A stretch of DNA of 64,000 bases from Protula sp. h YS-2021 (GCA_949752745.1 OX457034.1:5884264-5948263), one strand, 5' to 3'. Positions 48,396 through 61,910 are shown, counted from the first letter of the stretch. Notes: generated by a model from the sequence alone, not told the origin. Program-made: numbers and translations.

Positions 48396-48779
48396 ATACA
48401 AACATGACAGACATTTATTACTATACTGCACCTCGCCGAGCTTTTTTGGGCTTGTAGGGGGAGAAAAATCAAAATTTAGCGTCTTGGCCAAGTGGAACAA
48501 AACTTAAGAACAGCTACTGCTGTTAGATCGATACGATGTGAAGCCATTGATATTTACTGTTGTGATGTGGAATAGGTGTGAGTTTTTATTGGTATGACAC
48601 CGCATTGGCATGTTTAGTCACTGCTATAAGGGTTAAATAGGCATAGGTATGTATAAGTATGGCCACATACTGGTATGCCCGGCAAGTGTAAAGACCAAGC
48701 ACATATAGGGGTATCGGTATGAACTGGTATTGCATTAAGAAACTGGTATTGCATTAAGATACGACAGAGAGAATCGTAC

Positions 48780-49926
48780 GGTTCTGTGCCGGTAGGACAG
48801 AGAGGAACGCATATTCGTGTGCTGGTACGGCAAGGAGAAACATGGTTGTATGCTGGTACAACAGAGAGAAACGCATATTTGTGTACTAGTACGGCACGGG
48901 GAAACGTACGGTTGTATGCTGGTACGACAGGGAGAAACGCATGGTTGTATGTTGGTACGACAGGGAGAAACGCATGGTTGTATGTTGGTATGACAGGGAG
49001 AACCGTATGGTTGTATGCTGGTACGACAGGGAGAAACGCATGGTTGTATGTTGGTACGACAGGGAGAAACGCATGGTTGTATGTTGGTATGACAGGGAGA
49101 ACCGTATGGTTGTATGCTGGTACGACAGGGAGAAACGCATGGTTGTATGTTGGTACGACAGGGAGAAACGCATGGTTGTATGTTGGTATGACAGGGAGAA
49201 CCGTATGGTTGTATGCTGGTACGACAGGGAGAAACGCATGGTTGTATGTTGGTACGACAGGGAGAAACGCATGGTTGTATGTTGGTATGACAGGGAGAAC
49301 CGTATGGTTGTATGCTGGTACGACAGGGAGAAACGCATGGTTGTATGTTGGTACGACAGGGAGAAACGCATGGTTGTATGCTGGTAAGACAGGGACAAAC
49401 GTATGGTTGTATGCTGGTACGATAGGGAGAAACGCATGGTTGTATGCTGGTATGACAGGAGGAAACGTATGGTTGTATGCTGGTATGACAGGGAGAAACG
49501 CATGGTTGTATGCTGGTATGACAGGGAGAACCGCATGGTTGTATGCTGGTATGACAGGGAGAACCGTATGGTTGTATGTTGGTATAACAGGGAGAACCGT
49601 ATGGTTGTATGACAGGGAGAACCGTATGGTTGTATGTTGGTATGACAGGGAGAACCGCATGGTTGTATGTTGGTATAACAGGGAGAACCGTATGGTTGTA
49701 TGTTGGTATGACAGGGAGAACCGTATGGTTGTATGTTGGTATGACAGGGAGAACCGTATGGTTGTATGTTGGTATAACAGGGAGAACCGTATGGTTGTAT
49801 GTTGGTATGACAGGGAGAACCGCATGGTTGTATGTTGGTATGACAGGGGGAACCGTATGGTTGTATGCTGGTATGACAGGGAGAACCGCATGGTTGTATG
49901 TTGGTATGACAGGGAGAACCGTATGA
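48780..49926. repeat. 33-bp array with 99-bp higher-order structure
   Basis: About 34 units of ACAGGGAGAACCGTATGGTT then GTATGTTGGTATG. From about 48900 to 49330 three unit types repeat in fixed order (99 bases). The right part is simpler. Frames of 349-438 residues on both strands are artefacts. Confidence 0.96.
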
Positions 49927-51700
49927 CCACAGCATTGTAATTATACTAATAAATAATAACTCAACTTCGATTATTCCAGAATCTTAAGTGGTGCAATTCA
50001 ATATTTTCACATCACAGTGTTTATTATTTATTTATTTTTTTGTTTGCTTACTTTATGAATCGCAATACAACTGAGTTCAATTTGATGGGTCAAATTAAAC
50101 TTATGACCCATATTTTGGGTTAAAATTATTGGTCGTAATTCTGATCCAAAAATTGAAATCAAGACCCGGACTATTGGCTCAATTCATGTGTCTGGCTCTA
50201 AATGAGTCCAAAACTTCAATTTATGGCCATAATATGTGTGAGATATTGCTCATTGTGACCCATTCCACCGATCCCACTTATCTTGAGCAGGGGGCTTGGG
50301 GTAGGGGGGGGGGCTGGAAGGGGTCAAGATTTGCTACCCACTCCAGCTGGGCCTGGGCCAAAACAAGTAAAAAAAAAAAAAAGAAAAAGGATTATCGGTG
50401 AAAAAACAGGTTACAACCAACAACCCATCAATCCTTGAGGAAATAGTAAATCTGGTCCGACATTAGCTTTTTTCGTATTTTTTTTTTTGGTGAAAAAAAT
50501 ATTAAAAAGTAAAAAAAACAAAAAAAACGTAATGGTAATAACCGCACGTTGCACATTGGCGGCTATCCAATGGAAAGCGTGATGACTGAGGCAATGTCTA
50601 TTCAGATCTTGTCGTGGTACTAAAAGTGAAATGAAATACAACACAACTCACGTGCAAGCTCTACACGTGACTTTTACCCTGCAATACATTGCACATCTGT
50701 AACGTGAAGCGCTGTTGGCGAAACTAAGTGTGTTCAATGTCGAATAAATTAAATGATTTCAACTGAAACTAAAAAAGCAATTAGACGTTGCTTTTTTTGT
50801 TTGTTTGTTTGTTTGTTTGTTTTTTTTTTTCATACAGCTGCTAAGGCTGTCTTGCCTCGCTGTTCTGTTGCAGCCTTTATCGGCAATTAACACATCACGT
50901 GGATTTGGGCCACGAGCTTGGACCAGAATAGTCTCGTTTCTTGCCCCACGTTTTTAACACACTCGACCCACCGGCTATCTTTTTTTTCTTCAACAAATTA
51001 GACCCTTTTAATAATTTTTTTGCCAACTTCGTTGACCCGGCATTTGCCTAGTGTTTTTTTTTTCTCTTGGGGGCAGGGGGTGGGGAGAGGGGAGGCATGT
51101 AGTCATTAATTGGTTTTTACACGGCATAACATTTACATTATCAATTGCTAAGTTAAGCGCCGGGTGGGCGAGCGCATATTTTACATTTTCCCGAAAAGCC
51201 ATTTTCACTACTTTTCCTTTTGTACTTTGGATTATTTTTACATTTCAAATTCTGCACAGCGGGTCGGTAGAATTTTTTTATTCCAAATTTTGTGGATCAG
51301 GCTGGGTCACTTTTCTTTGTGATTTTAGTGACATGGCTGGGGAAGCAGAAACGAGGCTATTCATTGTCGGGCGGTGGGGAGGAGGTGGGGTGGGGTCTCG
51401 CGGAGGGTTGAGGAGGTGGAACTCTGTGGATCAGGCTGGGCCACTTTTCTTTGTGATTTTAGTGACCCGGCTGGGGGAGCAGAAACAAGGCTATTCCCTT
51501 CCTGGCTCTAGATTGCCAGCCAGTTTTATTCCTGTGTTGTCTTAAAACATCAGGATATTTCATTGTCTGTTGTCGGGTGCTGGAGGCGGGGGGGGGGGGG
51601 GGGGGAGGGGGGATGGGATGGGGTCTCGCGCACTTAGTTACTAATCTATTATAACACCAAGAGTTCGAATCTTCCAGCGTCTATCTCGCCAAACCATTCA
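49927..51700. other. intergenic, no gene recognised
   Basis: Contains A/T and G runs and a duplicated stretch (TTTTCTTTGTGATTTTAGTG at about 51310 and 51444). No exon recognised. Confidence 0.45.
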
Positions 51701-51704
51701 CCAT

Positions 51705-51856
51705 CAGGGTTCGCGCTGGGTTCTCAGGAAAGTGAGTCAAAAAAGGAAAGTGTGACTCACTTTGGTCCAGAAAGACTCGATGGGTTCCGAAAAAGTGAGT
51801 CATTTCGTAAAAAAATGCCCAAAAAGTGGACAAAAACCCCGCCAACGCGAACCCTG
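51705..51856. mobile_element. hAT-like MITE, 152 bp
   Basis: Ends CAGGGTTCGCGCTGGG and CCAACGCGAACCCTG are inverted repeats of hAT type. ACCAT flanks both sides. The inside contains AGTGAGTCA repeats and no coding. Confidence 0.7.
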
Positions 51857-51879
51857 ACCATCATTCTACGAATCCCGAC

Positions 51880-52205
51880 CCCCACTCCACCTCGCTTCGC
51901 CATTCTGTTCTAGAAACCTCCACCCCACTCCACCTCGCCTCGCCATTCTGTTCTAGAAGCCTCCACCCCACTCCACCTCGCCTCGCCATTCTGTTCTAGA
52001 AACCTCCACCCCACTCCACCTCGCCATTCTGTTCTAGAAACCTCCACCCCACTCCACCTCGCCTCGCCATTCTGTTCTAGAAACCTCCACCCCACTCCAC
52101 CTCGCCATTCTGTTCTAGAAACCTCCACCCCACTCCACCTCGCCTCGCCATTCTGTCCTAGAAACCTCCACCCCACTCCACCTCGCTTCGCCATTCTGTT
52201 CTACG
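51880..52205. repeat. 38/43-bp array
   Basis: The unit contains AAACCTCCACCCCACTCCAC then CTCGCCATTCTGTTCTAG; length differs by an optional CTCGC. About eight units. Confidence 0.93.
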
Positions 52206-52763
52206 CGCTCCCAGTTCTACAAACCCCCAGCCCCCACTCAACCTCACCCCACATCATCCGATAAAACGTGGATCCGATACCTCCAGTGACATCACTTTAT
52301 CACAAAGCCCTAGATAAAACATAAAACATGTGACCTACAATGGCAAGACCTGATGCACGGGATAACGTCAACCGTTGTCCAATCAAAATGCCCGAGACAT
52401 TTTTTTTTGTCAAATCTGATTTTTACAATACTTGATCCTAAATCTGTCAAACTCTAAAGATTTGATAAACTTGAAACCTAACACAAATAAAGAAACTTTT
52501 CTTGTTGTCACAAAGCAAATTTTTATTATTTCTTATCACTATTTTATGAAGTTCCCTCTGCAAAAGGACAATATTTATCAGGCACAATCACCATCACACT
52601 AACACTTTGAGCACAATTGAAAAAAAAGCAACTATAAAAATGACTTCACTGCACATGAGGGACTAAATTCCTAGCTTCTGATTTCTAAGTTGTTATTTTT
52701 ATCTGTCTGACTAAACAAATTTTTGTTTGGATCATGCCAAATCTATTTGTTTTGATTAAACAA

Positions 52764-55284
52764 CAAGCATGTCCAGGGACATGGTGACCAGCCGTGACCT
52801 ACAGAATATATAGCCAAGAATCACAGACAAAATCATGATCATATTCGCAGACAGCGGTTACGAAAAAAGCCGTAACTGAACGGAGAAAATATTCGCTCAC
52901 TTGATCGGTGTAGTTGTGGCTGATGAGGAGTCATTCTTTCAATTCTTTCATAAGGGGAAAAAATTAAAAAATGCCCCCCATTTGGCCAATTTTTGGCGGA
53001 TCGCCAAAATGAGTAATTTTTCAAAAGAGGCCTACCTGGAGAGTATTCGTGCAAAATTTGAAGAAAATCTGATCAAAATTGTGGGAGAAGAAGCATTTTG
53101 AAAATTGGCAACCACAAAATTACAAATGTCCCCCATTTGACCAATTTTTGGCGGATCGCCAAAAAGAGTAATTTTTCAGGAGAGGTCTACCTAGAGAACA
53201 AGTATCCAAAATTGGAGAAGAATGCTATCAAAATTGTGGGAGAAGCAATTTGAAAATTGGACACCAAAAAATTAAAAAATGTCCCCCATTTAGCAAATTT
53301 TCGGCAGATCGCCAAAACGAATAATTTTTCAAAAGAAGTCAACCCAGGATATATTGGTGCAAAATTTGAAGAAAATGTGATCAAAATTGTGGGAGAAGAA
53401 GCATTTTGAAAATTGGCAACCACAAAATTACAAATGTCCTCCATTTGGCCAATTTTTGGCGGATCGCCAAAAAGAGTAACTTTTCAAGAGAGGTCTACCT
53501 AGAGAACAAGTATCCTAAATTGGAAAAGAATCCGATCAAAATTGTGCGAGAAGAAGCAATTTGAAAATTTGACACAAAAAAATTAAAAAATGTCCCCCAT
53601 TTGGCCAATTTTTGGCGGATCGCCTAAATGAGTAATTTTTCAAAAGAGGTCTATCTAGGAAATATTCGTACAAAATTGGGTGAAAATGTGATCAAAATTG
53701 TGGGAGAAGAAGCATTTTGAAAATTGGCAAGCACAAAATTACAAATGTCAAACATTTGGTAAATTTTAAGCGGATTGCCAAAAAAAAGTATTTTTTCAAG
53801 AGAGATCTACCTTGAAAACAACTACCAAACATTGAAAAGGAATCCGATCAAAATTGTGGGAGAAGAAGCAATTTGAAAATTTGACACCAAAAAATTAAAA
53901 AATGTCCCCCATTTAGCCAATTTTTGGCGGATCGCCAAAATGAGTAATTTTTCAAAAGAGGCCTACCTAAGGAATAGTTTTGCAAAATTTGAAGAAAATC
54001 TTATGAAAATTGTGGGAGAAGAAGCATTTTGAAAATTGGCAACCACAAAATTACAAATGTCCCCCATTTGGCCAATTTTTGGCGGATCGCCAAAAAAAAG
54101 TAATTTTTCAAGAGAGGCTTACCTAAGAAAAAACTATACAAAATTGGAAAGGAATCCGATCAAAATTGTGGGAGAAGAAGCAATTTGAAAATTGGACACC
54201 AAAAAATTAAAAAATGTCCCCCATTTAGCCAATTTTTGGCGGATCGCCAAAATGAGTAATTTTTCAAAAGAGGTCCTACCTAGGGAATATTCATGCAAAA
54301 TTTGAAGAAAATCTGATCAAAATTGTGGGAGAAAAAGCATTTTGAAAATTAGCAACCACAAAATTACAAATGTCCCCCATTTGGCCAATTTTTGGCGGAT
54401 CGCCAAAAAAAGTAATTTTTCAAGCGAGGTCTATCTGAGAACAACCAACAAAATTTCAAAGAAATCCGAATAAAATTGTGCGAGACAATTTGACACCAAA
54501 AAATTAAAAAATGTCCCTCATTTGGCCAATTTTAGGCAAATCGCCAAAATGAGTAAATTTTCAAAAGAGGCCTAACTAAGGAATATTCTTGCAAAATTTG
54601 AAGAAAATCTTATCAAAATTGTGGGAGAAGCATTTTGAAAATTGGCAACCACAAAATTACAAATGTCCCCCATTTAGCCAATTTTTGGCGTCTCGCCAAA
54701 AAGAGTAATTTTTCAAGAAGGGTCTATCTAGGGAAAAACTATCCAAAATTGGAAAGGAATCCGATCAAAATTGTGGGAGAAGAAGCATTTTGAAAATTGC
54801 CAACCACAAAAATACAAATGTGCCCCATTTGGCCAATTTTTGGTGGATCGCCAAAACGAGTAACTTTTCAAGACAGGTCTACCTTGAGAACAAATATTTA
54901 AACTTGGAAAGGAATCCGATCAAAATTGTGGGAGAAGAAGCAATTTGAAAATTTGATACCAAAAAATTAAAAAATGTCCCCTATTTGACCAATTTTTGGC
55001 GGATCGCCAAAATGAGTAATTTTTCAAAAGAGGTCTACCTAGGGCATATTCGTGTAAAATTTGAGCGGAATCCGATCAAAACTGAAGGAGAGGAAGCATT
55101 TTGAAAATTGGCAATCGAAAAATTTGAAATGCCCCCCATTTGGCCAATTTTTGGCGGATCGCCAAAAAAAATAATTTTTAAAGAGAGGTATACCTAGTTT
55201 ACACACGTACATACATACGTACATACGGACGACGGATACCCCTCTATTGATAAGATAAGACCAGCCCGACATAGTCGGCTGGTC
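52764..55284 (+). mobile_element. Helitron-like element, copy 3, most complete
   Basis: It starts CAAGCATGTCCAGGGACATG then GTGACCAGC and ends AGACCAGCCCGACATAGTCG then GCTGGTCT, a strong hairpin. The inner GACCAGC of the start is complementary to GCTGGTC at the end. About 15 units of 155 bases lie between. In most of the body two unit types alternate (with GAATCCGATCAAAATT or GAAAATCTGATCAAAATT), giving a dimer of about 310 bases. No transposase. Confidence 0.7.
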
Positions 55285-56030
55285 TAAAAATGCGAATCGC
55301 GTGAATTTTAAATCCTATTGCCGTGGAATAACGTTAACATCAGGCACATAAATACAAACGTCAGACAACGTGGAGGAAGGGGAGGGGGGTGGTGGGGATG
55401 GCAGGGGATAGGGGGCATGGGCAGGGGGAGGGATAGATTTGCTAACCGCAGAACCGTATTCGCCGTTTTTTTCACACCCATTAACTGGTGACACCATATT
55501 GTGTCACATATTATATTTGCTTCGGGGAGATGGGGGGGGGGGGGGGAGGGGGACAGAAACCTTATAAATCCAAAGGTTATGTGTGTGTGTGTTTTTTTTT
55601 TTAATTCCTCTAAATTCACCGAAGTCACAAGTGATTACTGTAATCGCACACACAGCATAACCTACAAAAAGCATATACACTCCTTGCTGATCTGTAAAAT
55701 GTTGCACAAGTTGCGCCAGATTAGAGACAGGGTAGAAAAAAGACAGACGGTTTCTCCTCGAAATCTGTTCGCTGTTATCAACCACGTGCGAGTGTCACAA
55801 CCTTGGCACTTTAGGGTAGTGTGTTATGCAGTGTGGTACGATTTACAGTCACAGGCACTTTTTTCCGATCAATATAATCACAGCATTGTGTTAACCAGTT
55901 GGGCCCATTTATCATATTATCATTCAAAATCAATAATGAGAATGGAAAAAGGTAAAAAGTTAGGCGTGGTTAGGCCAAGCTGAATGGTGAATGCCAAGCA
56001 ATACACAATATTGTTAGTCAGTAAAGTGGT
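55285..56030. other. intergenic, no gene recognised
   Basis: G-rich runs near 55380-55430 and 55530-55550. No supported exon. Confidence 0.45.
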
Positions 56031-56720
56031 ATACGCCGGGCAATACATGCCACTAGTCAGTTAAGTTGTTTGTGCCGAGCAATACATACTGTTAATAGTC
56101 AGTTAAGTGGTCTACGCCGGGCAATACATACTGCCAGTAGTCAGTTAAGTGGTCTACGCCGGGCAATACATACTGCTAATAGTCAGTTAAGTGGTCTACG
56201 CCGGGCAATACATAATGCCACTAGTCAGTTAAGATGTCTGTGCCGAGCAATACATACTGCTAATAGTCAGTTAAGTGGTCTACGCCGGGCAATATATACT
56301 GCCAGTAGTCAGTTAAGTGGTCTACGCCGGGCAATACATACTGCTAATAGTCAGTTAAGTGGTCTACGCCGGGCAATACATAATGCCACTAGTCAGTTAA
56401 GATGTCTGTGCCGAGCAATAAATACTGCTAATAGTCAGTTAAGTGGTCTACGCCGGGCAATACATACTGCTAATAGTCAGTTAAGATGTCTGTGCCGAGC
56501 AATACATACTGCTAATAGTCAGTTAAGATGTCTGTGCCGAGCAATACATACTGCTAATAGTCAGGTAAGTGGTCTACGCCGGGCAATACATACTGCCAGT
56601 AGTCAGCTAAGTGGTCTACGCCGGGCAATACATACTGCCAGTAGTCAGCTAAGTGGTCTACGCCGGGCAATACATACTGCCAGTAGTCAGTTAAGTTGTC
56701 TATGCCGAGCAATACATGTC
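56030..56720. repeat. 42-bp array, about 16 copies
   Basis: The unit is AGTCAGTTAAGTGGTCTACG then CCGGGCAATACATACTGCTA. A second type has AGATGTCTGTGCCGAGC. The 218-residue plus-strand frame only reflects the 42-base unit. Confidence 0.95.
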
Positions 56721-56829
56721 ACTTAAGCAACCTACGCGGGACAATACACAATATGACTAGTTCCAAGGCAACTCTTCTGCACTGATATTTTCAACTGCAC
56801 AATTAATTGAGACAGTAAGGAAAGGACGT

Positions 56830-56970
56830 GACGTCAAGCGTTTTTTTTTTTACATCTCCCTGCCTTATCCTTCACAGAGCAGTATCACACTGGTCACGTG
56901 ACATTGGAGTCAATCGTTTTTTTTTTTCAATCTCCCTGCCTTATCCTTCACATAGCGGTATCACAGGCTG
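56830..56970. repeat. two diverged copies of a ~95-bp sequence
   Basis: CAATCTCCCTGCCTTATCCTTCACA-like text appears twice (56860 and 56930), each with GGTCACGYG downstream and TCAAGCG or TCAATCG plus poly-T upstream. Confidence 0.7.
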
Positions 56971-57264
56971 GTCACGCGGCAGTCCATGCCCTGAGAACTG
57001 AGCAGTGTAAGTACAGTGTTCACTTCTGTTCGTTTTTTTTTTTTTTTGTTTTCTTTTTTCAGTTATAACCCGAACGATTCAGTTCGTTGTTGAAAGTTAA
57101 GAAATCAAAGCGCAATGGTTAAATATGGTTGAATATTTACACCAACAATTATCTTACTTTTACAAGAATTTGGTTTAACCCTGAGGGCTGTGCTCTCTAC
57201 TATGGCTTTTTTTTAAATTTTTATTTCTTTTCCCCACAACATCTTTGCTGTTCCTAAACACGAC

Positions 57265-57400
57265 AGCGTTGTTATCAGTACTTATCACCAGTACTTATTA
57301 TCAGTACTTATCACCAGTACTTATTATCAGTACTTATCACCAGTGTTTATTATCAGTACTTATCATTAGTACTTATTGTCGGTACCTATTAGCACTGACT
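57265..57400. repeat. 13-bp array (CAGTACTTATTAT)
   Basis: About ten units alternating TTATTAT and TTATCAC. Confidence 0.9.
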
Positions 57401-57409
57401 ATTACTTAG

Positions 57410-58350
57410 CAGGTGATTCTTCACTCCTAGTGGGCAGGATGCATTTATTAGCATTTCTTCACACGCTAGAATCGGATTATATTTCGTATAAAAAACCACA
57501 CAACTTAAAATGTTAAATTCAAATACAAAAATACATACCAGAAAAGAAAATATTGAACGAAAAAATTTAAATCTGGATAAAATTCATTCATGCAATACAG
57601 TATTGAAAACAAAATGTAAACATGTACAAACATAATGTTATTCCTTCCATGTACAAACATTTCACAAATAAAAAGATACAATAAATAAATAAATAAATAC
57701 GTTGACATTACACACTCGGCTGGTTTGGAAAACCTTCGCCAAAACGATCAACATTGTTAGATACATCTCGATCTAGCCGGATACACTCAAACTGTGCATC
57801 CAACAGGAGGCGCAGAATTTCTCAACTTAGGTCCGGACATGGCTTCTGAAGGCTAAATTATGGAGGAGATATTCCTCCGGTTTTAAGCTCCCTGTGCTCA
57901 CGACGCCATAACATGATTCTTCATATTTTTTGTCATTTACTACATCAAAAGGATTAGTTTATTACCCGAATGAGTCGTGCCTATTGATGCACTGTGTGCT
58001 CCTACAGTATTTTAGGCAGGTATGCGCTCGTGCATGATAGCTTACATACATTATTTATGGTGAAATCGCGTTGAGCTTTGATTTGTAATATAACAGAAAT
58101 TGATTAATCGCAAATCAGTTCATGGCTAAAAATCGGCATGATTGCATTCGATTTTCAAATTCCAGTCTGCAAATTCACGTTCAAAGCATACGGGAGAGAG
58201 AATCGCACAGACTGACACATGCCAGTTTGTTCGCGGCATTGGCTGTGTCAACCGTGCCTTTCCTTTCAAAATGAGACGGTTGCAATCCCACTCTGACGCT
58301 GATAGGTTTATATTCCTGTACACAGTGACAGACGCTGAACCTAAAGTTAC
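57410..58350. other. intergenic, no gene recognised
   Basis: AT-rich. The two opposed short frames at 58126-58372 have no recognised domain. Confidence 0.45.
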
Positions 58351-58354
58351 ATGT

Positions 58355-58520
58355 GAACACCCCTACTGCTGAAGTGGGCTGTTCCGAAAAAATTAAATGT
58401 GAATACCTCTACTGCTGAAGTGGGCTGTTCCAAAAAAGTTAAATGTGAATACCCCTACTGCTGAATTGAACTGTTCCGATATAGTTAAATGTGAACAGCC
58501 CCACTGCTCAAGTGGGCTGC
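58355..58520. repeat. about 46-bp array, 4 copies
   Basis: Units contain AAATGTGAATACCCCTACTG then AAGTGGGCTGTTCC. Confidence 0.88.
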
Positions 58521-59157
58521 TCCACAAAACAACTGCGTACGTCCGTATTTATATTTTGTTTCCACCAGCGTAAAGGAAATGGGCTCTTAATGTTTTTTTC
58601 TGTTAAGGAGAGGGGAGAATAAAGCCTGGTCTCGGATGTCAGGGGTCAAGGCAACCGCCGATTTGTTTTGTTTTTCTCTTCTGGAAGATTCCACAAGTTC
58701 TTCCAGTTTTCTGGAACAGCCCACAACAGCCTTTCTTTATAAAGGCCAATGCAAAAGAAACTTCTGATTAGAAACTGACAAAAAACCCTGCATTACACAC
58801 ACATACATTTACATCGTGCGTTAAGAGGAGATTCAGCACTTGGTTAGTTACCACAGAGATTCTAATTACTTTTCAGGCTACAGTAGAAGGCGTATAAACC
58901 AGTACATGACAGCGTCACGTGGTCTGGAAAAGTTCAATATCAGCTTCGAATATTCAATGTGTGTTTCTTTCTTTTTCAATTAATTTTCGTCTTACGACAT
59001 CTACCGTAAGCAGGTTAGTGACCGACAGTCGTTGACAATGCGACAAGGCGTGCGAGTAGTCTTTTTCAGCGACCAGCGAGCACGTGATGGGCGATAATAG
59101 CATATACGGGCCTGTGATTGGTCAATGAGTGCAGACGCAGTGTATGTTTTAGTAGGT

Positions 59158-59202
59158 CTAGGCCAGGCCGTAATCTTTGAGCGCACTGTCAATGGCTTCA
59201 TC
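59158..59202 (-). CDS. AP1S: AP-1 complex sigma subunit, last exon
   Basis: It codes DEAIDSALKDYGLA and then TAG after the acceptor gttgtttctag/GATGA. The tail resembles the C-terminus of vertebrate AP1S1 (SVLEEMGLA). It starts in phase 0, which matches the end of the exon at 63477-63614. No other exon between the two is needed to join them, but none can be excluded. Confidence 0.8.
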   Translation of the reverse strand, partial: DEAIDSALKDYGLA

Positions 59203-59439
59203 CTAGAAACAACGTAAGAAAACGGTAACAGAGTATATGGCACAAAAAAAAACAAACAAACAAACAAACAAAAAAAACTTAGTAATACTTTATTTAAACC
59301 AGGTACAAATATATGTAAATTAAAAAAGCTGTATATAAAAAATTATGTGGCTACAAGCTCAAGCTATACCTTCACATTAATACGGCTAGAGCATATCAGG
59401 TTAAGTACGCGACGCATGGTCAACATTTTTATGCTAATA

Positions 59440-60295
59440 AAGGGCAGCCGAGGGCCAGGTTATAGGGAGGTCTGGAAGCGCTATAATGCCATCTACAGGC
59501 CCGGACAACCGAGGGACAGATTATAGGGAGGTCTGGAAGCGCTATAATGCCATCTACAGGCCCGGACAGTCGAGGGACGGATTATAGGGAGGTCTGGAAG
59601 CGCTATAATGCCGTCTACAGGCCCCGACAGTCGAGGGACAGATTATAGGGAGGTCTGGAAGCGCTATAATGCCATCCATAGGCCCGGACAGTCGAGGGAC
59701 AGGTTATAGGGAGGTCTGGATGCACTATTAACGTCATCTACAGGCCCGGACAGTTGAGGGACAGGTTATAGAGAGGTCTGGACGCACTATTAACGTCATC
59801 TACAGGCCCGGACAGTTGAGGGACAGGTTATAGAGAGGTCTGGACGCACTATTAACGTCATCTACAGGCCCGGACAGTTGAGGGACAGGTTATAGGGAGG
59901 TCTGGATGCACTATTAACGTCATCTACAGGCCCGGACAGTTGAGGGACAGGTTATAGAGAGGTCTGGACGCACTATTAACGTCATCTACAGGCCCGGACA
60001 GTTGAGGGACAGGTTATAGAGAGGTCTGGACGCACTATTAACGCCATCTACAGGCCCGGACAGTTGAGGGACAGGTTATAGAGAGGTCTGGACGCACTAT
60101 TAACGCCATCTACAGGCCCGGACAGTTGAGGGACAGGTTATAGAGAGGTCTGGACGCACTATTAACGCCATCTACAGGCCCGGACAGTTGAGGGACAGGT
60201 TATAGAGAGGTCTGGACGCACTATTAACGCCATCTACAGGCCCGGACAGTTGAGGGACAGGTTATAGGGAGGTCTGGATGCGCTATAACGCCAAC
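59440..60295. repeat. 60/62-bp array in the AP1S intron, about 14 copies
   Basis: The unit contains GGTTATAGAGAGGTCTGGAC, CGTCATCTACAGGCCCGGAC and AGTTGAGGGACA. Left copies are 60 bases (GCGCTATAATGCC) and right copies 62 (GCACTATTAACGCC), so two subfamilies. Confidence 0.95.
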
Positions 60296-60849
60296 GAGAC
60301 ATGTTACGGATTCTTACGCACATAAACTACTACTACTACCACAACAAACCGTGTTACAACATGCTTTATTTTCTGTAACGTAAATAACACATGCTTCATT
60401 TTTCACATGCTACAGTTTCAAAAAGAATTTACTGATATATTCTACAGTTTGTATAACCAACAAAGCCACATGCATCAGTTTCTATAATACGACAGCTACA
60501 GCCAACCTTTCCCAAAGCGCAACTACTGCAGGCTACACGTGTTACAACAAACCACACATGTTATAACCTGGTAGTGAGCATTTACGTGCAAGGAACAAAA
60601 AGATACTTACACCTGTGAGGGCTACCGGTCACGTGACACAACACAACAACGTCACAGTGGTGTCCCCGCAGAAAAAAGCAGACGTACAGTAAAAGCGAAA
60701 AAAGAAAACTCCACAAAACTCCACACGAGCACTCTCACTATATTATCTAAGTGCCAGTAAAATGCCGAAATAGCTATGCACATTTATGTCGGACTCGACG
60801 CCCAGTAGCCAACCGGAGGGCTGCTACGCCAAGAAGCCACCCATATTAC

Positions 60850-61480
60850 ACGTGCATCTGGATGTATTTTCCGTACAGGAACCGGACATATTTGCGCGCG
60901 CATCTGGATGAGTTTTTCGCACAGGAGCCGATCACATTCACACGTGCATCAAGATGAGATTGCAGCAGAGGAGCCGGTCGCATTTACACGCGTATCTGGG
61001 TGAATTTTCAGCCAAGGAGCCGGTCACATTTACATGCGTATCTGGGTGAGTTTTCAGCCAAGGAGCCGGTCATCTATACACGTGCATCTGGACGACATTT
61101 CAGCAGAGGAGCCGGTCACAATTACAAGCGCATATGTATGAGTTTTCCGCACATGAGCTGGTCACACCCACACGTGTATCGCGATGAGTTGTCAGTCAAG
61201 GAGCCGGTCACATTTACGCGTGCATCTAGACGAAATTTCGGCTGAGGAGCCAGTCACAATTACAAGCGCATATGTATGAGTTTTCAGCACAGGAGCTGGT
61301 CACACCCACACGTGCATCAAAATAATATTTCAGCAGACGATCCGGACACATTGGCATGGGCATCTAAATGAGTTTTTGGCACAGGAGCCGGTCATAATTA
61401 CGCGCATTACACGCGAATCCCGACGAGTTTTCAAATACATCTGGATCACATGTGCATCAAGATGAGATTTCAGCAGAGCA
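60850..61480. repeat. degenerate ~50-bp array in the AP1S intron
   Basis: About twelve diverged units with GGAGCCGGTCACATTTACAC and ATCTGGATGAGTTTTC. Confidence 0.85.
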
Positions 61481-61908
61481 GCAGGTCAATTTTACTAGCA
61501 CATTTTATGTTATTTTTCCAAGGAGCTTTAGGTGACCGCATTTTGTAATCTCATACAACACAAACGCCCAGAAATGACTTCACCATTTGGTGCATATGAT
61601 GTGCATGAGGATGGACAACTAACTGAGAAGAAGTAAATGCTTAAACTACTGTACTCCACCTCAGGAGGTTGAGGGTGCGTGAGAGACATGGGGGAAGGGG
61701 GGGGGGGGGGGGTACAAAATATGCAAACACATACACTGCGAGAACCAAAGAAAATACAGATCATTATTAAAGTCAATCATCATTATTAAAAATGGAAAAG
61801 CACAAAAAATAATTAAGAAATAAATGAAAAAGAAATATAAAAAAAAGAATATTTTAATTCATTGAACCTAACTCGATCCTTAAAAGATAAGTGAAATCAT
61901 ACCTCCAC

Positions 61909-61910
<2 letters not shown>

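Noticed and set aside
48614..49940. Overlapping frames of 349-438 residues on both strands
   Set aside because: The 33-bp array keeps several frames open at once; opposite-strand frames of similar length exclude selection on one protein.
56070..56726. 218-residue Ser/Leu/Arg repeat protein
   Set aside because: The 42-bp unit is a multiple of three; no non-repeat part.
58126..58372. Opposed short frames
   Set aside because: Mutually overlapping on both strands, no family recognised.
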